Origin: Lactiplantibacillus modestisalitolerans
GTDB taxonomy: Bacteria > Bacillota > Bacilli > Lactobacillales > Lactobacillaceae
Direction of reading: 5' to 3'
Length of the DNA: 64,000 nt
Assembly: GCF_005405425.1 (NCBI RefSeq)
Contig: NZ_BJEA01000013.1
Span: forward strand, 1-64,000
This document shows, one piece after another, positions 16,976 to 25,440 of this stretch (position 1 is the first letter of the stretch; every line of letters begins with the position of its first letter). The position numbers and the translations under genes were made by a program. A model generated the notes under the pieces. The model saw nothing but the letters and a program-made list of their open reading frames with translations, did no database searches and was not told the DNA's origin.

Positions 16976-18041
16976 ATTGAGGGTCCTTTTTGAAAATTAA
17001 GCGGCGTTGCACCTGGTAACTCACCAGGAAGAGGCCCAGATCAACTGCCATTTTGGCAATCAACGGTACGACTGCCGGACTGTTCGGGCCGAACAGCGCG
17101 GTCACGCCATCGGTTAGCAGTCCCGACGCAATCATTTGCACGCAGAACAGGGCGGCGTATTTGATTAAGGTTTGCCGACCGGCGCCGTTAAAGACGACTT
17201 GGCGATTCAGGCCGTAGTTAACGATGCCGGACAATAACCGGGAACTAATGGTCGCAACCAAAATATTTGTTAAATCATGCTGACCAAGGAGTACAAGCGT
17301 GAGCTGAAAGCAGGCGATGTCGACGCAGAAACTGAGTAAGTCGCTCATCGTAAACTTAATAAATTGGGCGTAAATGGCGATGGAATCGCGCACGACTCGG
17401 AAGTGCGACGAGCGGTTCCCGTCGATGTAAATGGTTGGAATCGGCTGTTCAACAATCTGAACGTGGTAGTGACGCGCCCGTAAGAGCATGTTGAATTCAT
17501 ATTCAAAACGTTCGCCGGGCAATTGACATAGCGGTGCTAAGTACGCTTGGGGAATAATTCGTAGCCCGGTTTGCGTGTCGGAGATATGCTGCCGGGTCAC
17601 CAACCGTGTCAGGGTCCGAGTAACGCGGTTCCCGAATTGACTCCGCCACGGAATGGCCGTGGTAAATTGCCGGACACCGAGCACTAAGGCGGTTGGCGTT
17701 TGTGCGAATTTTTCCACGCAGGCGTGTAAAGCGCCGACGGTGTGTTGACCGTCGGCGTCAAGGGTGGCAATCCCGGTTAAGTCCGGAGCGTTCGTTTGTA
17801 AATAGGTAAAAGCGGTTTTTAGGGCCGCCCCTTTACCGCGATTAGCGGCATGGTGCAAGATCGTCAGGGCGGGGGTTAAATGGATTAATTGGTTGAAGTA
17901 GGGTTGGTGTGCGGCGTCGCTACCATCGTCAACAATCACGATGGGGGCCGTTTTAAGTGGTGTTTGGGCTAGTTCTTTAATTAATTGAATTAACCGTTCG
18001 TCCGGGTTGAGGGCCGGAATAACGATTCCAATGTTTGTCAT
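16956..18041 (-). CDS. GT2 glycosyltransferase (dolichol-phosphate mannosyltransferase-like) fused to GtrA-like membrane domain
   Basis: A 361-residue fusion. Residues 1-225 are a GT-A family 2 domain: VIPALNPDE, VIVDDGSD, NRGKGAALKTAF, and LDADGQH as the DxD. Residues about 230-355 hold four hydrophobic segments of GtrA type (FTMSDLLSFCVDIACF, NYGLNRQVVF). Such pairs make a polyprenyl-phosphate sugar and help it across the membrane for use by a GT-C enzyme. It is first in a three-gene operon and overlaps the next natural start by 20 bases, suggesting translational coupling. Start ATG with AGGAG upstream. Confidence 0.88.
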   Translation of the reverse strand: MTNIGIVIPALNPDERLIQLIKELAQTPLKTAPIVIVDDGSDAAHQPYFNQLIHLTPALTILHHAANRGKGAALKTAFTYLQTNAPDLTGIATLDADGQHTVGALHACVEKFAQTPTALVLGVRQFTTAIPWRSQFGNRVTRTLTRLVTRQHISDTQTGLRIIPQAYLAPLCQLPGERFEYEFNMLLRARHYHVQIVEQPIPTIYIDGNRSSHFRVVRDSIAIYAQFIKFTMSDLLSFCVDIACFQLTLVLLGQHDLTNILVATISSRLLSGIVNYGLNRQVVFNGAGRQTLIKYAALFCVQMIASGLLTDGVTALFGPNSPAVVPLIAKMAVDLGLFLVSYQVQRRLIFKKDPQYDHYPL

Positions 18042-18418
18042 AATTCACTCCTAATAATCAATTGATAGATTAATAATTCATTGCTAGTATACGGCTTTTT
18101 TCATGGAAAAGATACTTATATTTTCATGAAAAGAAATCCAACGTTTATTTAATAATAAAAAGGTCGTAATTGGCGTGAATACAAGGATTATCGGTTGTAT
18201 ACAATTAACTAGCCCTGATAATTACGCATCGTCATAGTGAAAACAAATATAAATAATTATGGTATTTGGTTATATAGAAATGATAATTGCATTTTGATTA
18301 TTAATTATGATTTGATAATTCAAAACTATAAAAAAGGAGGCCATGACATTAGTCACAGTCTCTTGTGTATCTTCGAGTATTATATCGTTAAAACGTGTAC
18401 TCCAAATTGGAATGGTTG
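18042..18418. other. AT-rich intergenic region
   Basis: These 377 bases lie upstream of the glycosyltransferase operon and downstream of the aquaporin gene. They are clearly richer in A and T than the neighbours. No coding region with both a ribosome binding site and protein-like composition was found; a short GTG frame at 18237-18422 has neither. It probably holds the promoter of the glycosyltransferase operon. Confidence 0.5.
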
Positions 18419-19069
18419 CTAGTCCTCAGAACCTAAGGCCCGGGAACAAAAGGCAGCTAAAATCGCACCAACTTCGGGTGCCAAGATGTAAACCCAGAGG
18501 TGGGTAAGGGCGCTCCCACCAGCAAAGATGGCCGGGCCAATTGACCGGGCCGGGTTCAACGAACCACCGGTCAAGTTTAAGGCCACGATAATGAGAAAGG
18601 CCAGCGTTAAGCCGATGGTTAAACCAGCAAAGTCCGCGTTTCCGTGGTCGCGACTCGTCACGTTTAAAATGACGAGAAGGAACAGGAACGTAACTAATGC
18701 TTCGACAAAGAAGGCCATCCCGGCCCCGATTTTGGGAAAATCAGTTTGACCGAGAGCGTGGGGCGCTAGCTTAAGCGCACTAACGAACGTGCGGATTGCG
18801 GCTGAGGCTACGATGGCGCCTAAAATTTGAGCGACCATGTAACCAACCGCATCAGTGACGTCGATCCGTCGGTTGATTAACATCGCGGTCGTCACGGCCG
18901 GGTTAAAGTGACCGCCCGAGATGCCCCCAAAGGCGTAGGCCGAAACGGTAATGGCTAACCCGAAGGCCAAACCAATCGCTAAGACGTTGCCCTGAGCGAT
19001 GACAACGGTACCGGTCCCAAAGAAAACTAACAAAAAGGTTCCTAAAAATTCTGCAAAATAATTGCGCAT
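18419..19069 (-). CDS. MIP family channel, aquaporin-like
   Basis: A 216-residue six-helix channel with both half-helix motifs: GGHFNPAVTTAM (NPA at about residues 54-60) and GGSLNPARSIGP (about 170-181). After the second NPAR there is S rather than the aspartate usual in glycerol facilitators, and the protein is short, both favouring a water-selective AqpZ-type channel. It is monocistronic with AAGGGAG before ATG. The other MIP gene in the window (38048) is of the glycerol type. Confidence 0.88.
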   Translation of the reverse strand: MRNYFAEFLGTFLLVFFGTGTVVIAQGNVLAIGLAFGLAITVSAYAFGGISGGHFNPAVTTAMLINRRIDVTDAVGYMVAQILGAIVASAAIRTFVSALKLAPHALGQTDFPKIGAGMAFFVEALVTFLFLLVILNVTSRDHGNADFAGLTIGLTLAFLIIVALNLTGGSLNPARSIGPAIFAGGSALTHLWVYILAPEVGAILAAFCSRALGSED

Positions 19070-19332
19070 ACTTCGACTCCCTTTACAATTGAGATACTTC
19101 CATAATATAACACTTTTGCATATATAATTAAATTAATTAACGAAGGTCAATTTTGCAATGGATCCGCTGGTGACACAATCTTTACGGCTGCCTTTTAGAA
19201 AATGAACTAACGGTAATAGCTGGATTACGAAGATGTTGCTAAGCAACGGTGACCCCAATAATTTCACTGGGGTCTGTCCCAGAATCTGGCCTATAATATA
19301 AGTATTTAAGCCCCGTGAAAACTTAGGGACAT

Positions 19333-19348
19333 TGTTTCACGTGAAACA
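19333..19348. promoter_or_regulatory. parS centromere site (Spo0J/ParB binding)
   Basis: TGTTTCACGTGAAACA is a perfect 16-base palindrome and an exact match to the Bacillus subtilis parS consensus TGTTNCACGTGAAACA. It lies 35 bases before the AAA ATPase start, between promoter-like sequence (TATAAT near 19290) and the ribosome binding site, so ParB bound here could also affect this operon. Most chromosomal parS sites lie in the origin-proximal part of the chromosome. Confidence 0.88.
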
Positions 19349-19382
19349 ACGGGGCAAATTAACGGAGAGGAGTTTTTAAACG

Positions 19383-20576
19383 ATGGCATTAACCTACCAA
19401 GCAATGTTAACGGCGATTCCGGTTGTTTTAAAGGCCGGCAACGTTCCGAACATCGTTGGTGAAGCGGGAATTGGTAAGTCGGCACTAGTCGCCGACGTTG
19501 CCCGGCGGTTGCACGCTAAATTATTCACGACGGTTGTAAGTTTATCTGAAAAGGGGGACCTTGCCATTCCAGTTCCGCCCCTGACCGACGCATCCTTTAT
19601 TCAAACCGAGGCCTATGGTCGCTTAGCGGACGTTCAGTACGGTTACGCCCATACTTTGATTGAAATTATTCAGTACGCGCAGAACCACCCGAACCAACCA
19701 ATTTTGTGGTTCTTAGACGAATTCAATCGCGGTACGCAGGCCGTTCAGAGTGAGTTGATGAACCTTGTTTTACAACGCACGATCAATACGTTGAAACTGC
19801 CCGCCCAGGTTCAATTAATTTTGGCAGAAAACCCGGATGCTAGCATGGCGGGCTTTGAAGATAGCCGTTACGGCGTCGTTGCTGGCGACGCGGCCATTAA
19901 AGACCGGACCGTCCGGCTAGTGATGATCAGCGATGCCAGTGACTGGCTTCATTGGGCGAAAACGCAGGATCCAGATCAGCACCGCCCCCACGTCCATCCA
20001 CTCGTCCAACAATTCATTAGCGAGGACGTTACGCGCTTAAATTTACCCGACGAACACGACGACTTAACGGCTACGCCCCGGGCTTGGGAACGCGTTTCAG
20101 CGAACCTTTACGCCTTGGAACGACTGCCGCGCGACCAACAAATGGCCGTGGCGCTCGACATTTTTCAGGGTGACGTTGGTCAAACTTTGGGCCTGCGGTT
20201 CGAGCAATTTTTTGAACAACAAACGATTCGGCTAACCCCAGCGATGCTCTACACGGCCACGCCAGCGGGGGCCCGGGTTCCGCGTGCCACCCTCACCGAA
20301 TTTAAAGCAATGAGCGAGGCTCAAAAGAGCACGGTGCTCCGTAGTTGCCTCGCTTTGCAAGCGGACTACCCGCTAACGACGGACGCCAACGCGGGCCGCT
20401 TCTTACAATTGTTACAAACGGTCAGCGCGGACGGTCAGTTTGCCCTGGTTCAAGCCGTGGGGCAACGCTGCGAGTTGCTTAAACAGCTGTACACCGTGAC
20501 GGTGACTGGTACGCAGCCATACGTGAACGCGCTCTATCAATATTTGCAGACGGTCGCGAGTTGGTCGAATCAGTAG
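19383..20576 (+). CDS. MoxR-type AAA+ ATPase
   Basis: A 397-residue AAA+ protein with Walker A GEAGIGKS (residues 26-33) and Walker B ILWFLDEFNRG (about 112-122); FNRG after the acidic pair and LILAENPD as sensor-1 region are typical of MoxR-like proteins. RATPRAWERVS-like sequence (LTATPRAWERVSAN) near residue 236 is another family feature. MoxR ATPases work with VWA-domain partners as chaperones for maturation of protein complexes. Its partner is the next gene, 12 bases downstream. The target complex is not evident from the neighbourhood. Ribosome binding site GGAGAGGAG. Confidence 0.9.
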   Translation: MALTYQAMLTAIPVVLKAGNVPNIVGEAGIGKSALVADVARRLHAKLFTTVVSLSEKGDLAIPVPPLTDASFIQTEAYGRLADVQYGYAHTLIEIIQYAQNHPNQPILWFLDEFNRGTQAVQSELMNLVLQRTINTLKLPAQVQLILAENPDASMAGFEDSRYGVVAGDAAIKDRTVRLVMISDASDWLHWAKTQDPDQHRPHVHPLVQQFISEDVTRLNLPDEHDDLTATPRAWERVSANLYALERLPRDQQMAVALDIFQGDVGQTLGLRFEQFFEQQTIRLTPAMLYTATPAGARVPRATLTEFKAMSEAQKSTVLRSCLALQADYPLTTDANAGRFLQLLQTVSADGQFALVQAVGQRCELLKQLYTVTVTGTQPYVNALYQYLQTVASWSNQ

Positions 20577-20588
20577 GAGGGGACGGGC

Positions 20589-21935
20589 ATGCTTAATAAT
20601 GCGGCGGAATATCAGCAGTGGCGCCAGCGCATGTTGACGACCGAACGGACCCAGGCCAAAACGGCCGCCACGGTGATGGTCAGTCGCGCCATCATCGAAC
20701 TGCTGGCTACCGACCAGTTTTACGGCGAGTTGTTAACCCGGTTACCGCGGACGGTAGTGACGGGCTTAACGGCGCCATTTGCACTCGCGTGGCGTGAAAA
20801 TCAATTAGTGTTACAAGTCGATGCGGACGTGCTAGCGACCACCTTCGCTCGGTTTGACCAATTACAGGCGGGCCTCAAACACGTGGCGCTTCACGTGCTG
20901 TGGCAACATCCGCTCCGCTACCGCACAACGGTCCAACGCCAGCCTGAACTTGTCCACCTGGCGACCGACGTGGCCGTTAACCAGTACGTCAGCGGGTTGC
21001 CCCAGCCCACCGTTACGCTCGCTACGGTCCAGGCGCAGGTCGCCACGCGCTTGCCACGCAAGGCCGACTCGGGAACGTATTTGCGGCTACTACAAGCGGC
21101 ACCGCAGCCAGTGTCACGGCCACAAGGTGGTCAACCAAGCGAGTCTAAGGGACGCCAGCCCGCACCATCGTCCGGCCCGAAACCGGTCTCGATTGACGAT
21201 TCAAACAGTTGGTCCGCAACGACGGGACAACTGACGAACCCCAACTTGGCGGAGAGTCGACTCCAACAGCTGGCAAAAGATGCTTGGACCGCAACCCCGG
21301 AAGCGGGGCGGGGACTCGTTGCGGGGCGCGCCGTGGCCGCGTTAACGCGTGAACGCCGCCCGGCTAGTGTGGACTGGCGGCGACTTTTGATGCGGGGACT
21401 CGGGCGTATTCCAGCGGGACGGCGGCCTTCGCGGGCGCGGTTCAACCGCCGGCAGCCGGCCCGGATGGAACTTCCCGGTCAAGTGACAGATCGCCGGTTA
21501 AACATTGTCGTTTACGTGGACCATTCGGGGTCAATTAGCGACGCTCAGTTGGCGCGCTTTCTAAGTGAAGTGGCGGCGCTGACGCAGTTGGTTCAGGCAC
21601 AAATCACGGTGCAGGCGTTTGACGCGGTCGTTCAACCCGGGGCCACCTATCAAGCTAGTTTGCCGCAGCAAATTCAATTCAGCCGGCACGGGGGCGGTGG
21701 GACCGTTTTTCAAAGTGTATTTGACGACTTAGCCGCCCGGCATTTGACGAACCAAAACGCGCTTGCCATCATCTTGACGGATGGGCGGGGTGAGCGTGAA
21801 GTGGCCGCCCACCACTTCACAAACGTGTTGTGGCTGCTAGCCCGGCCGACGGACCAGCTTTCCGTGCGGCCGGTGGTTGGGCGCGTTGTTCATTTAGGAG
21901 GGGAGCAGCATGGTGGAAGCCTTGAAACCGACTGA
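20589..21935 (+). CDS. VWA domain protein with degenerate DUF2201-like metallopeptidase N-domain
   Basis: A 448-residue partner of the MoxR ATPase. The C-terminal VWA domain has a full MIDAS: YVDHSGSIS (about residues 309-317), GGGGTVF, and LTDGRGE. The N-terminal region resembles the DUF2201 putative metallopeptidase, including HLATDVAVNQYV, but the expected zinc motif HExxH reads HVALH (residues 98-102), with valine for the catalytic glutamate, so it is probably not a protease. The middle (about 165-215) is a low-complexity linker. Ribosome binding site AGGAGGGG. Confidence 0.82.
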   Translation: MLNNAAEYQQWRQRMLTTERTQAKTAATVMVSRAIIELLATDQFYGELLTRLPRTVVTGLTAPFALAWRENQLVLQVDADVLATTFARFDQLQAGLKHVALHVLWQHPLRYRTTVQRQPELVHLATDVAVNQYVSGLPQPTVTLATVQAQVATRLPRKADSGTYLRLLQAAPQPVSRPQGGQPSESKGRQPAPSSGPKPVSIDDSNSWSATTGQLTNPNLAESRLQQLAKDAWTATPEAGRGLVAGRAVAALTRERRPASVDWRRLLMRGLGRIPAGRRPSRARFNRRQPARMELPGQVTDRRLNIVVYVDHSGSISDAQLARFLSEVAALTQLVQAQITVQAFDAVVQPGATYQASLPQQIQFSRHGGGGTVFQSVFDDLAARHLTNQNALAIILTDGRGEREVAAHHFTNVLWLLARPTDQLSVRPVVGRVVHLGGEQHGGSLETD

Positions 21936-22206
21936 TATGCAGTCGTTATTGACGCACGACCGGCGTTACCGGCGGGCGCTAGCACTGTTGAACGGAACAT
22001 GGCAGGCGGTGCTGGCGGAGGAGCCGCAGCGGTATCGCCAGCAGATTTTAATTGATGACGTTCGCTTTGCGGTGGCGTTGATGAGGAGTGGTGCGGTCAA
22101 GAGCACGTGTGATTTTGACAGTTATGCGGGGGTCCAGCACTTAATAAGGCGGTGGGGGAGTTTGCTGTCGACGGAGGCACGGGGGTGGATGCTGGGTAGA
22201 GTGTGA
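21910..22206 (+). CDS. Small hypothetical protein of the MoxR-VWA operon
   Basis: A 98-residue protein overlapping the VWA gene by 26 bases, with AGGAGGGGAG before ATG, so it is translationally coupled. I do not recognise a family. It is basic and tryptophan-containing, with no membrane segment or signal peptide. Its last codons and stop (AGA GTG TGA, 22198-22206) lie within the terminal AGAGTGTGA of a palindromic repeat, so the C-terminus was probably reset by insertion of that repeat. Confidence 0.65.
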   Translation: MVEALKPTDMQSLLTHDRRYRRALALLNGTWQAVLAEEPQRYRQQILIDDVRFAVALMRSGAVKSTCDFDSYAGVQHLIRRWGSLLSTEARGWMLGRV

Positions 22207-22439
22207 AACCAAGCGGGTTGACCTTGAGCATTGCCTAGCTAAGCAGTTATCGCGGTCTTTGCGATGGCTGATTAGCGTAGCAGGCGCAGGTACCAGCTGG
22301 TCCGAACACGTTTCGGCAGAGTGTGAGGTTCAAACGGGTTGGTCAGAGGATTAGCCTAACAAGTCACTGTGTGCGGGTTGTGCATATAGTGACTTGTGTA
22401 GCTAACCGCAGGACCAGTTTGACCTGAACACGTTTCGGC
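22198..22439. repeat. Two nested palindromic repeats in inverse orientation
   Basis: Unit one (22198-22317) opens AGAGTGTGAAACCAAGCGGG and closes GAACACGTTTCGGC, the inverse of units at 12677-13143, with a CTAGCTAAG/GATTAGCGTAGC core. Unit two (22318-22439) has the same ends but a quite different core, CACTGTGTGC and GTGCATATAGTG-like arms, with ACAAGTCACT and AGTGACTTGT paired. Both follow a gene end and precede a convergent terminator. Confidence 0.75.
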
Positions 22440-22500
22440 CCCAAGGCAGGAACGCCGCCTCCAACCACCATCTCCAGCAACTCATTCAGCCAATTCAAAA

Positions 22501-22556
22501 AAATGAAAGCTCGGCACGTCACCCAAATTGGGCGGTCACGTGCCGAGCTTTCATTT
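22501..22556. terminator. Bidirectional terminator between convergent genes
   Basis: AAATGAAAGCTCGGCACGT pairs with ACGTGCCGAGCTTTCATTT around a smaller inner hairpin. It serves the MoxR-VWA operon and the TetR gene. Confidence 0.85.
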
Positions 22557-22580
22557 CACGTTAATGTTTGATTGCAGGTG

Positions 22581-23183
22581 CTATTCAGCTACTTGGGCCA
22601 CCGCTAAAAACTGACGCCAAGTCCGCTGACGTTGGGCCAAGTTGGGGTGGGCACCTTGTCGTAGCCGAATTTGTAGACCAATTCGGGCTTCTAACAGGGC
22701 CTGAGCCAGTTCGGTACTGGGCTGTTGGCTGGTTAGCTGCTGACTTGCTTGTCCCTTCAAAATGGCGGCGGCAATCAAGGTTAGGTAGTCTTCGTAAAAC
22801 CAGTTTACGGCCTGCTGAACGGCGGCGTCGCTCGTCCCAAATTCGGCGCTGGCGTTAGCCATCAGGTCACCGATGGGGGCGTTTTTAGTGGGTTCGAGGC
22901 CCCGGGAGAACAACATCGCTAGCACTTCGAGTGCCGTTTTGCCGGCTTGTTCAAGGGCCTGCATTTCCCGCGCACAAGCGGTGAGCGTTTGCTGGTGGTA
23001 GCGTTGGAGGGCTTTTAAATACAGGGTGTGTTTATCCCCTAACGCGTTGTAGAGGCTTTGTTTTTTAACGCCGCTGGCAGTGACGATGTCGTCCATCGAC
23101 GTGTGGTAATAGCCTTGTTGCCAAAAGAGGCGCATGATCTGTTCGAGCACTTGATCATCTTGGAACGTTTTTTTAGCTGGCAA
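22581..23183 (-). CDS. TetR/AcrR family regulator
   Basis: About 200 residues. The N-terminal HTH is clear: LEQIMRLFWQQGYYHTSMDDIVTAS then KKQSLYNALGDKHTLYLKAL. The rest is an all-helical ligand or dimerisation domain. TTG at 23183 is chosen because AAGGA lies 6 bases before it; there is no in-frame ATG with a ribosome binding site. An imperfect palindrome TAAGTATACCATACCTTA at 23220-23237 may be its own operator. No target gene is adjacent in the divergent direction within 600 bases. Confidence 0.82.
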   Translation of the reverse strand: MPAKKTFQDDQVLEQIMRLFWQQGYYHTSMDDIVTASGVKKQSLYNALGDKHTLYLKALQRYHQQTLTACAREMQALEQAGKTALEVLAMLFSRGLEPTKNAPIGDLMANASAEFGTSDAAVQQAVNWFYEDYLTLIAAAILKGQASQQLTSQQPSTELAQALLEARIGLQIRLRQGAHPNLAQRQRTWRQFLAVAQVAE

Positions 23184-23219
23184 ATGGATTCCTTCTTTCA
23201 CGGTCAACATTACTGCTGT

Positions 23220-23237
23220 TAAGTATACCATACCTTA
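23220..23237. promoter_or_regulatory. Candidate TetR operator
   Basis: TAAGTATACCATACCTTA is an imperfect inverted repeat (TAAG and CTTA outer arms) 37 bases upstream of the TetR start. Confidence 0.35.
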
Positions 23238-23703
23238 CGGGGGATCCCGGTTCGCGGTGACCACTAGGTTGGATTCGGCGATCCCTTAATTACTTAACAG
23301 TGTCTTCTAATCTAAATTGACGCGTCAGAATGGATTAACGGAATTCTTTAGTGCTGGTTTGCCTAATGATGAGCAATTGGTTTTGGGGTTCTTTGACTAT
23401 CATGACGGTAATTATGGCGTATTTATGAATGCGTTTTAGTATGAATAATTGATTATAATTCCTAAAAAGATTAGCTAATTTTGAGTCTCATAAAAATTTA
23501 ATTGAAATATAATCTTAACTCATTTTAATTGGATGACCAACTAAAAGTTAGTGGCGGGGGTAGCCAACAATCGAAGTGAAACCCTTGACTTTAAACTGAT
23601 TGAAACAGTTTATATAAAAAGTTTTATTTTTGGATAAAATTAGAAACATACAAGAGCTTCGTTAAAAAGCAGTTTTTTGTTAATAGTTAAGCCCCAACAT
23701 TAA
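23238..23703. other. Intergenic region with a possible gene remnant
   Basis: At 23320-23440 one plus-strand frame encodes LTEFFSAGLPNDEQLVLG and then FDYHDGNYGVFMNAF before a stop, which looks like real protein but lacks a start codon, so it is probably a remnant. The rest, to the WxL promoter, is AT-rich and shows nothing I can name. Confidence 0.35.
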
Positions 23704-23733
23704 TTGACAATTGCTAGAATCCCGTGCTATATT
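23704..23733 (+). promoter_or_regulatory. Promoter of the WxL operon
   Basis: TTGACA, an 18-base spacer, then TATATT, about 95 bases before the first gene. The five-gene cluster to 28636 has no other obvious promoter. Confidence 0.6.
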
Positions 23734-23831
23734 CTCGTTGCTGATAGGGTTACTCAATAACGATTCACTATTAGTATTCAAAATTAGGAACAATTATTAT
23801 ATTAGTCGATAACCGGAAAGGTGGGGATTGG

Positions 23832-24101
23832 ATGATACTATCGAACCTACTCGTCAATTTAACTGGTAGTCACTCGCTACACCTCGTTAGTGGGGATGTT
23901 CAGTCGGGGACGTACCAGCTATTGATTCAACCGGCTCCCGCAAACGCACCGACCGGTCCACTGGCGAACTGGTTGCCACAAATGAATGCGGTTCAACAGT
24001 GGGGCTTGGTGCTTGTGGGGTTAATCGGGCTAACGTTAACGTTGGGACTAATCACAATCTGGTGGCGTAACCGTCAAAGAATAAAGGAGCAACCGCAATG
24101 A
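23832..24101 (+). CDS. Small membrane-anchored protein of WxL cluster with LPxxx-type sorting-like tail
   Basis: An 89-residue protein in the position of the small LPXTG protein found in other WxL (csc-type) clusters. The C-terminal third has the layout of a sorting signal: LPQMN (about residues 48-52), then a hydrophobic helix (WGLVLVGLIGLTLTLGLITIWW) and a basic tail RNRQR. The motif is not a standard LPXTG, so sortase processing is uncertain. Its stop codon overlaps the next start (ATGA), indicating coupling. No clear N-terminal signal peptide is visible. Confidence 0.65.
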   Translation: MILSNLLVNLTGSHSLHLVSGDVQSGTYQLLIQPAPANAPTGPLANWLPQMNAVQQWGLVLVGLIGLTLTLGLITIWWRNRQRIKEQPQ

Positions 24102-24667
24102 AAAAATATATTGGAACGTTAATCGCAGGTGTAACGCTGATGGCTGGGTTTCCCGTGGTGGGACACGCGGCGGATCAAAAGACGACCGCGGACGTTAGTT
24201 TAACGCAGGATGAATTAAATAAGGATGTCACGTTGGATCAAGCGCCAAGCGTCGACTTTGGTAGCAACGTGCGCGATAACGGGACGGTGACTTATAGCGC
24301 CAAAAGCATTACGGACGCCATTAAGGTTACGAACCCGGGGAATACCGATGGCTGGCAAGTTTCCGTTTCACGGACTGGGTTTACAACAACTGATGCACAA
24401 GCCTTAAAGGGCGAGTTATTAAAATTTGGAACGGCGGCAGTTACGCCGGATGATGATCAAAATGCCTCTACCCGACCAACGGCGCATGAAATTACCATTA
24501 ATAACGCGCCCCAGGCCATTTTAACGGCCAACGCGAAAGAGGGGATCGGGAAGTTTACGGCGACCCACGCGAACGACCAAATTACGCTGGTCGTACCGGC
24601 AGGGAACGTTGCCGGCGCCTACAAGTCAACCTTGACATGGACGCTTGCAAATACGCCCGAAGCTTAA
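24098..24667 (+). CDS. WxL domain surface protein
   Basis: A 189-residue secreted protein. Signal peptide residues 1-24 (basic MKKYIGT, hydrophobic core, cleavage after GHAA). The rest is essentially a single WxL domain with DGWQVSVS as proximal motif and LTWTLANTP as the distal WxL motif at the C-terminus. WxL domains bind peptidoglycan non-covalently. Start overlaps the previous stop; ribosome binding site AAAGGAG. It is one of three WxL proteins in this operon. Confidence 0.9.
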   Translation: MKKYIGTLIAGVTLMAGFPVVGHAADQKTTADVSLTQDELNKDVTLDQAPSVDFGSNVRDNGTVTYSAKSITDAIKVTNPGNTDGWQVSVSRTGFTTTDAQALKGELLKFGTAAVTPDDDQNASTRPTAHEITINNAPQAILTANAKEGIGKFTATHANDQITLVVPAGNVAGAYKSTLTWTLANTPEA

Positions 24668-24679
24668 TGGTCCGGGCTG

Positions 24680-25354
24680 ATGAAGCGCCAAGCATGGTCC
24701 GGTTGGGGAGCGGTCTTCGGACTGTGCGTCCTAATTGGTTACGGACAGCCCGCACATGCCGCGACGCAAACGACAGCCCAAGTTGAGTTAACACCGAGTA
24801 CCGATGAGCGGCCGGTGCCGCCAGTCGATCCCGAACAGCCCGATCGGCCTTATCCGGGGGATCCGGCTGATCCTGATAATGAGACTGGGACCGGAGCTTA
24901 CGGTCAGTTGACGATTGATTTTGTTAGTAACGTTCATTTCCAAACAACGACTGCGAAAACGGGCCCGCAAACGCTAACGGCCGCGAACCAGCGGGCTATG
25001 ATTCAAGTGAGTGATCGGCGTACACGGCCTGACGGGTGGACGCTGCAAGTTACGGCGAGTCCTTTGCGTAGTCAGCAACGGACGTTAGCGAGTACACTAA
25101 CGCTGGGGAGTGTCCAACTAACGCCCGGCAAAAATAACGTTAGTGCCGCACCCCAGCTTTTAACGACCGGTGAAATTCGGCCGGGGGTGACGGCTAACGT
25201 TGTTACGGCGCCAAGTGGAAGCGGTTTAGGGACCTGGCTAGTGAGCCTTAACCGCGGACCGACGCCAGTTCAGCTCCATCTTTACGAACACGAGTTAGAA
25301 GCGGGTCGGTATACGGGTAACTTAGCTTGGTCACTGACAAACGCGCCCGCTTAA
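24680..25354 (+). CDS. WxL domain surface protein with proline-rich linker
   Basis: A 224-residue secreted protein: signal peptide 1-28, then a Pro/Asp-rich linker (VPPVDPEQPDRPYPGDPADP, residues about 47-66) and a WxL domain with DGWTLQV and the C-terminal LAWSLTNAP. The ribosome binding site is poor and the gene starts 12 bases after the previous stop, so translation may depend on coupling. The layout, linker plus DUF916-partner cluster, is typical of cell-surface complexes in lactobacilli thought to act on plant polymers or adhesion. Confidence 0.87.
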   Translation: MKRQAWSGWGAVFGLCVLIGYGQPAHAATQTTAQVELTPSTDERPVPPVDPEQPDRPYPGDPADPDNETGTGAYGQLTIDFVSNVHFQTTTAKTGPQTLTAANQRAMIQVSDRRTRPDGWTLQVTASPLRSQQRTLASTLTLGSVQLTPGKNNVSAAPQLLTTGEIRPGVTANVVTAPSGSGLGTWLVSLNRGPTPVQLHLYEHELEAGRYTGNLAWSLTNAPA

Positions 25355-25440
25355 ACGGTTGGAAGCTGCGTTGACGATTGTCGAAACGCAGCTTTTCGCT
25401 ACATAGCGTTTGACCCAAGAACAAAGGGAGGGGTTTTGAA

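Noticed and set aside
18237-18422. 61-codon plus-strand frame beginning with GTG
   Set aside because: No ribosome binding site, AT-driven composition, overlaps the aquaporin stop and has no protein-like pattern.
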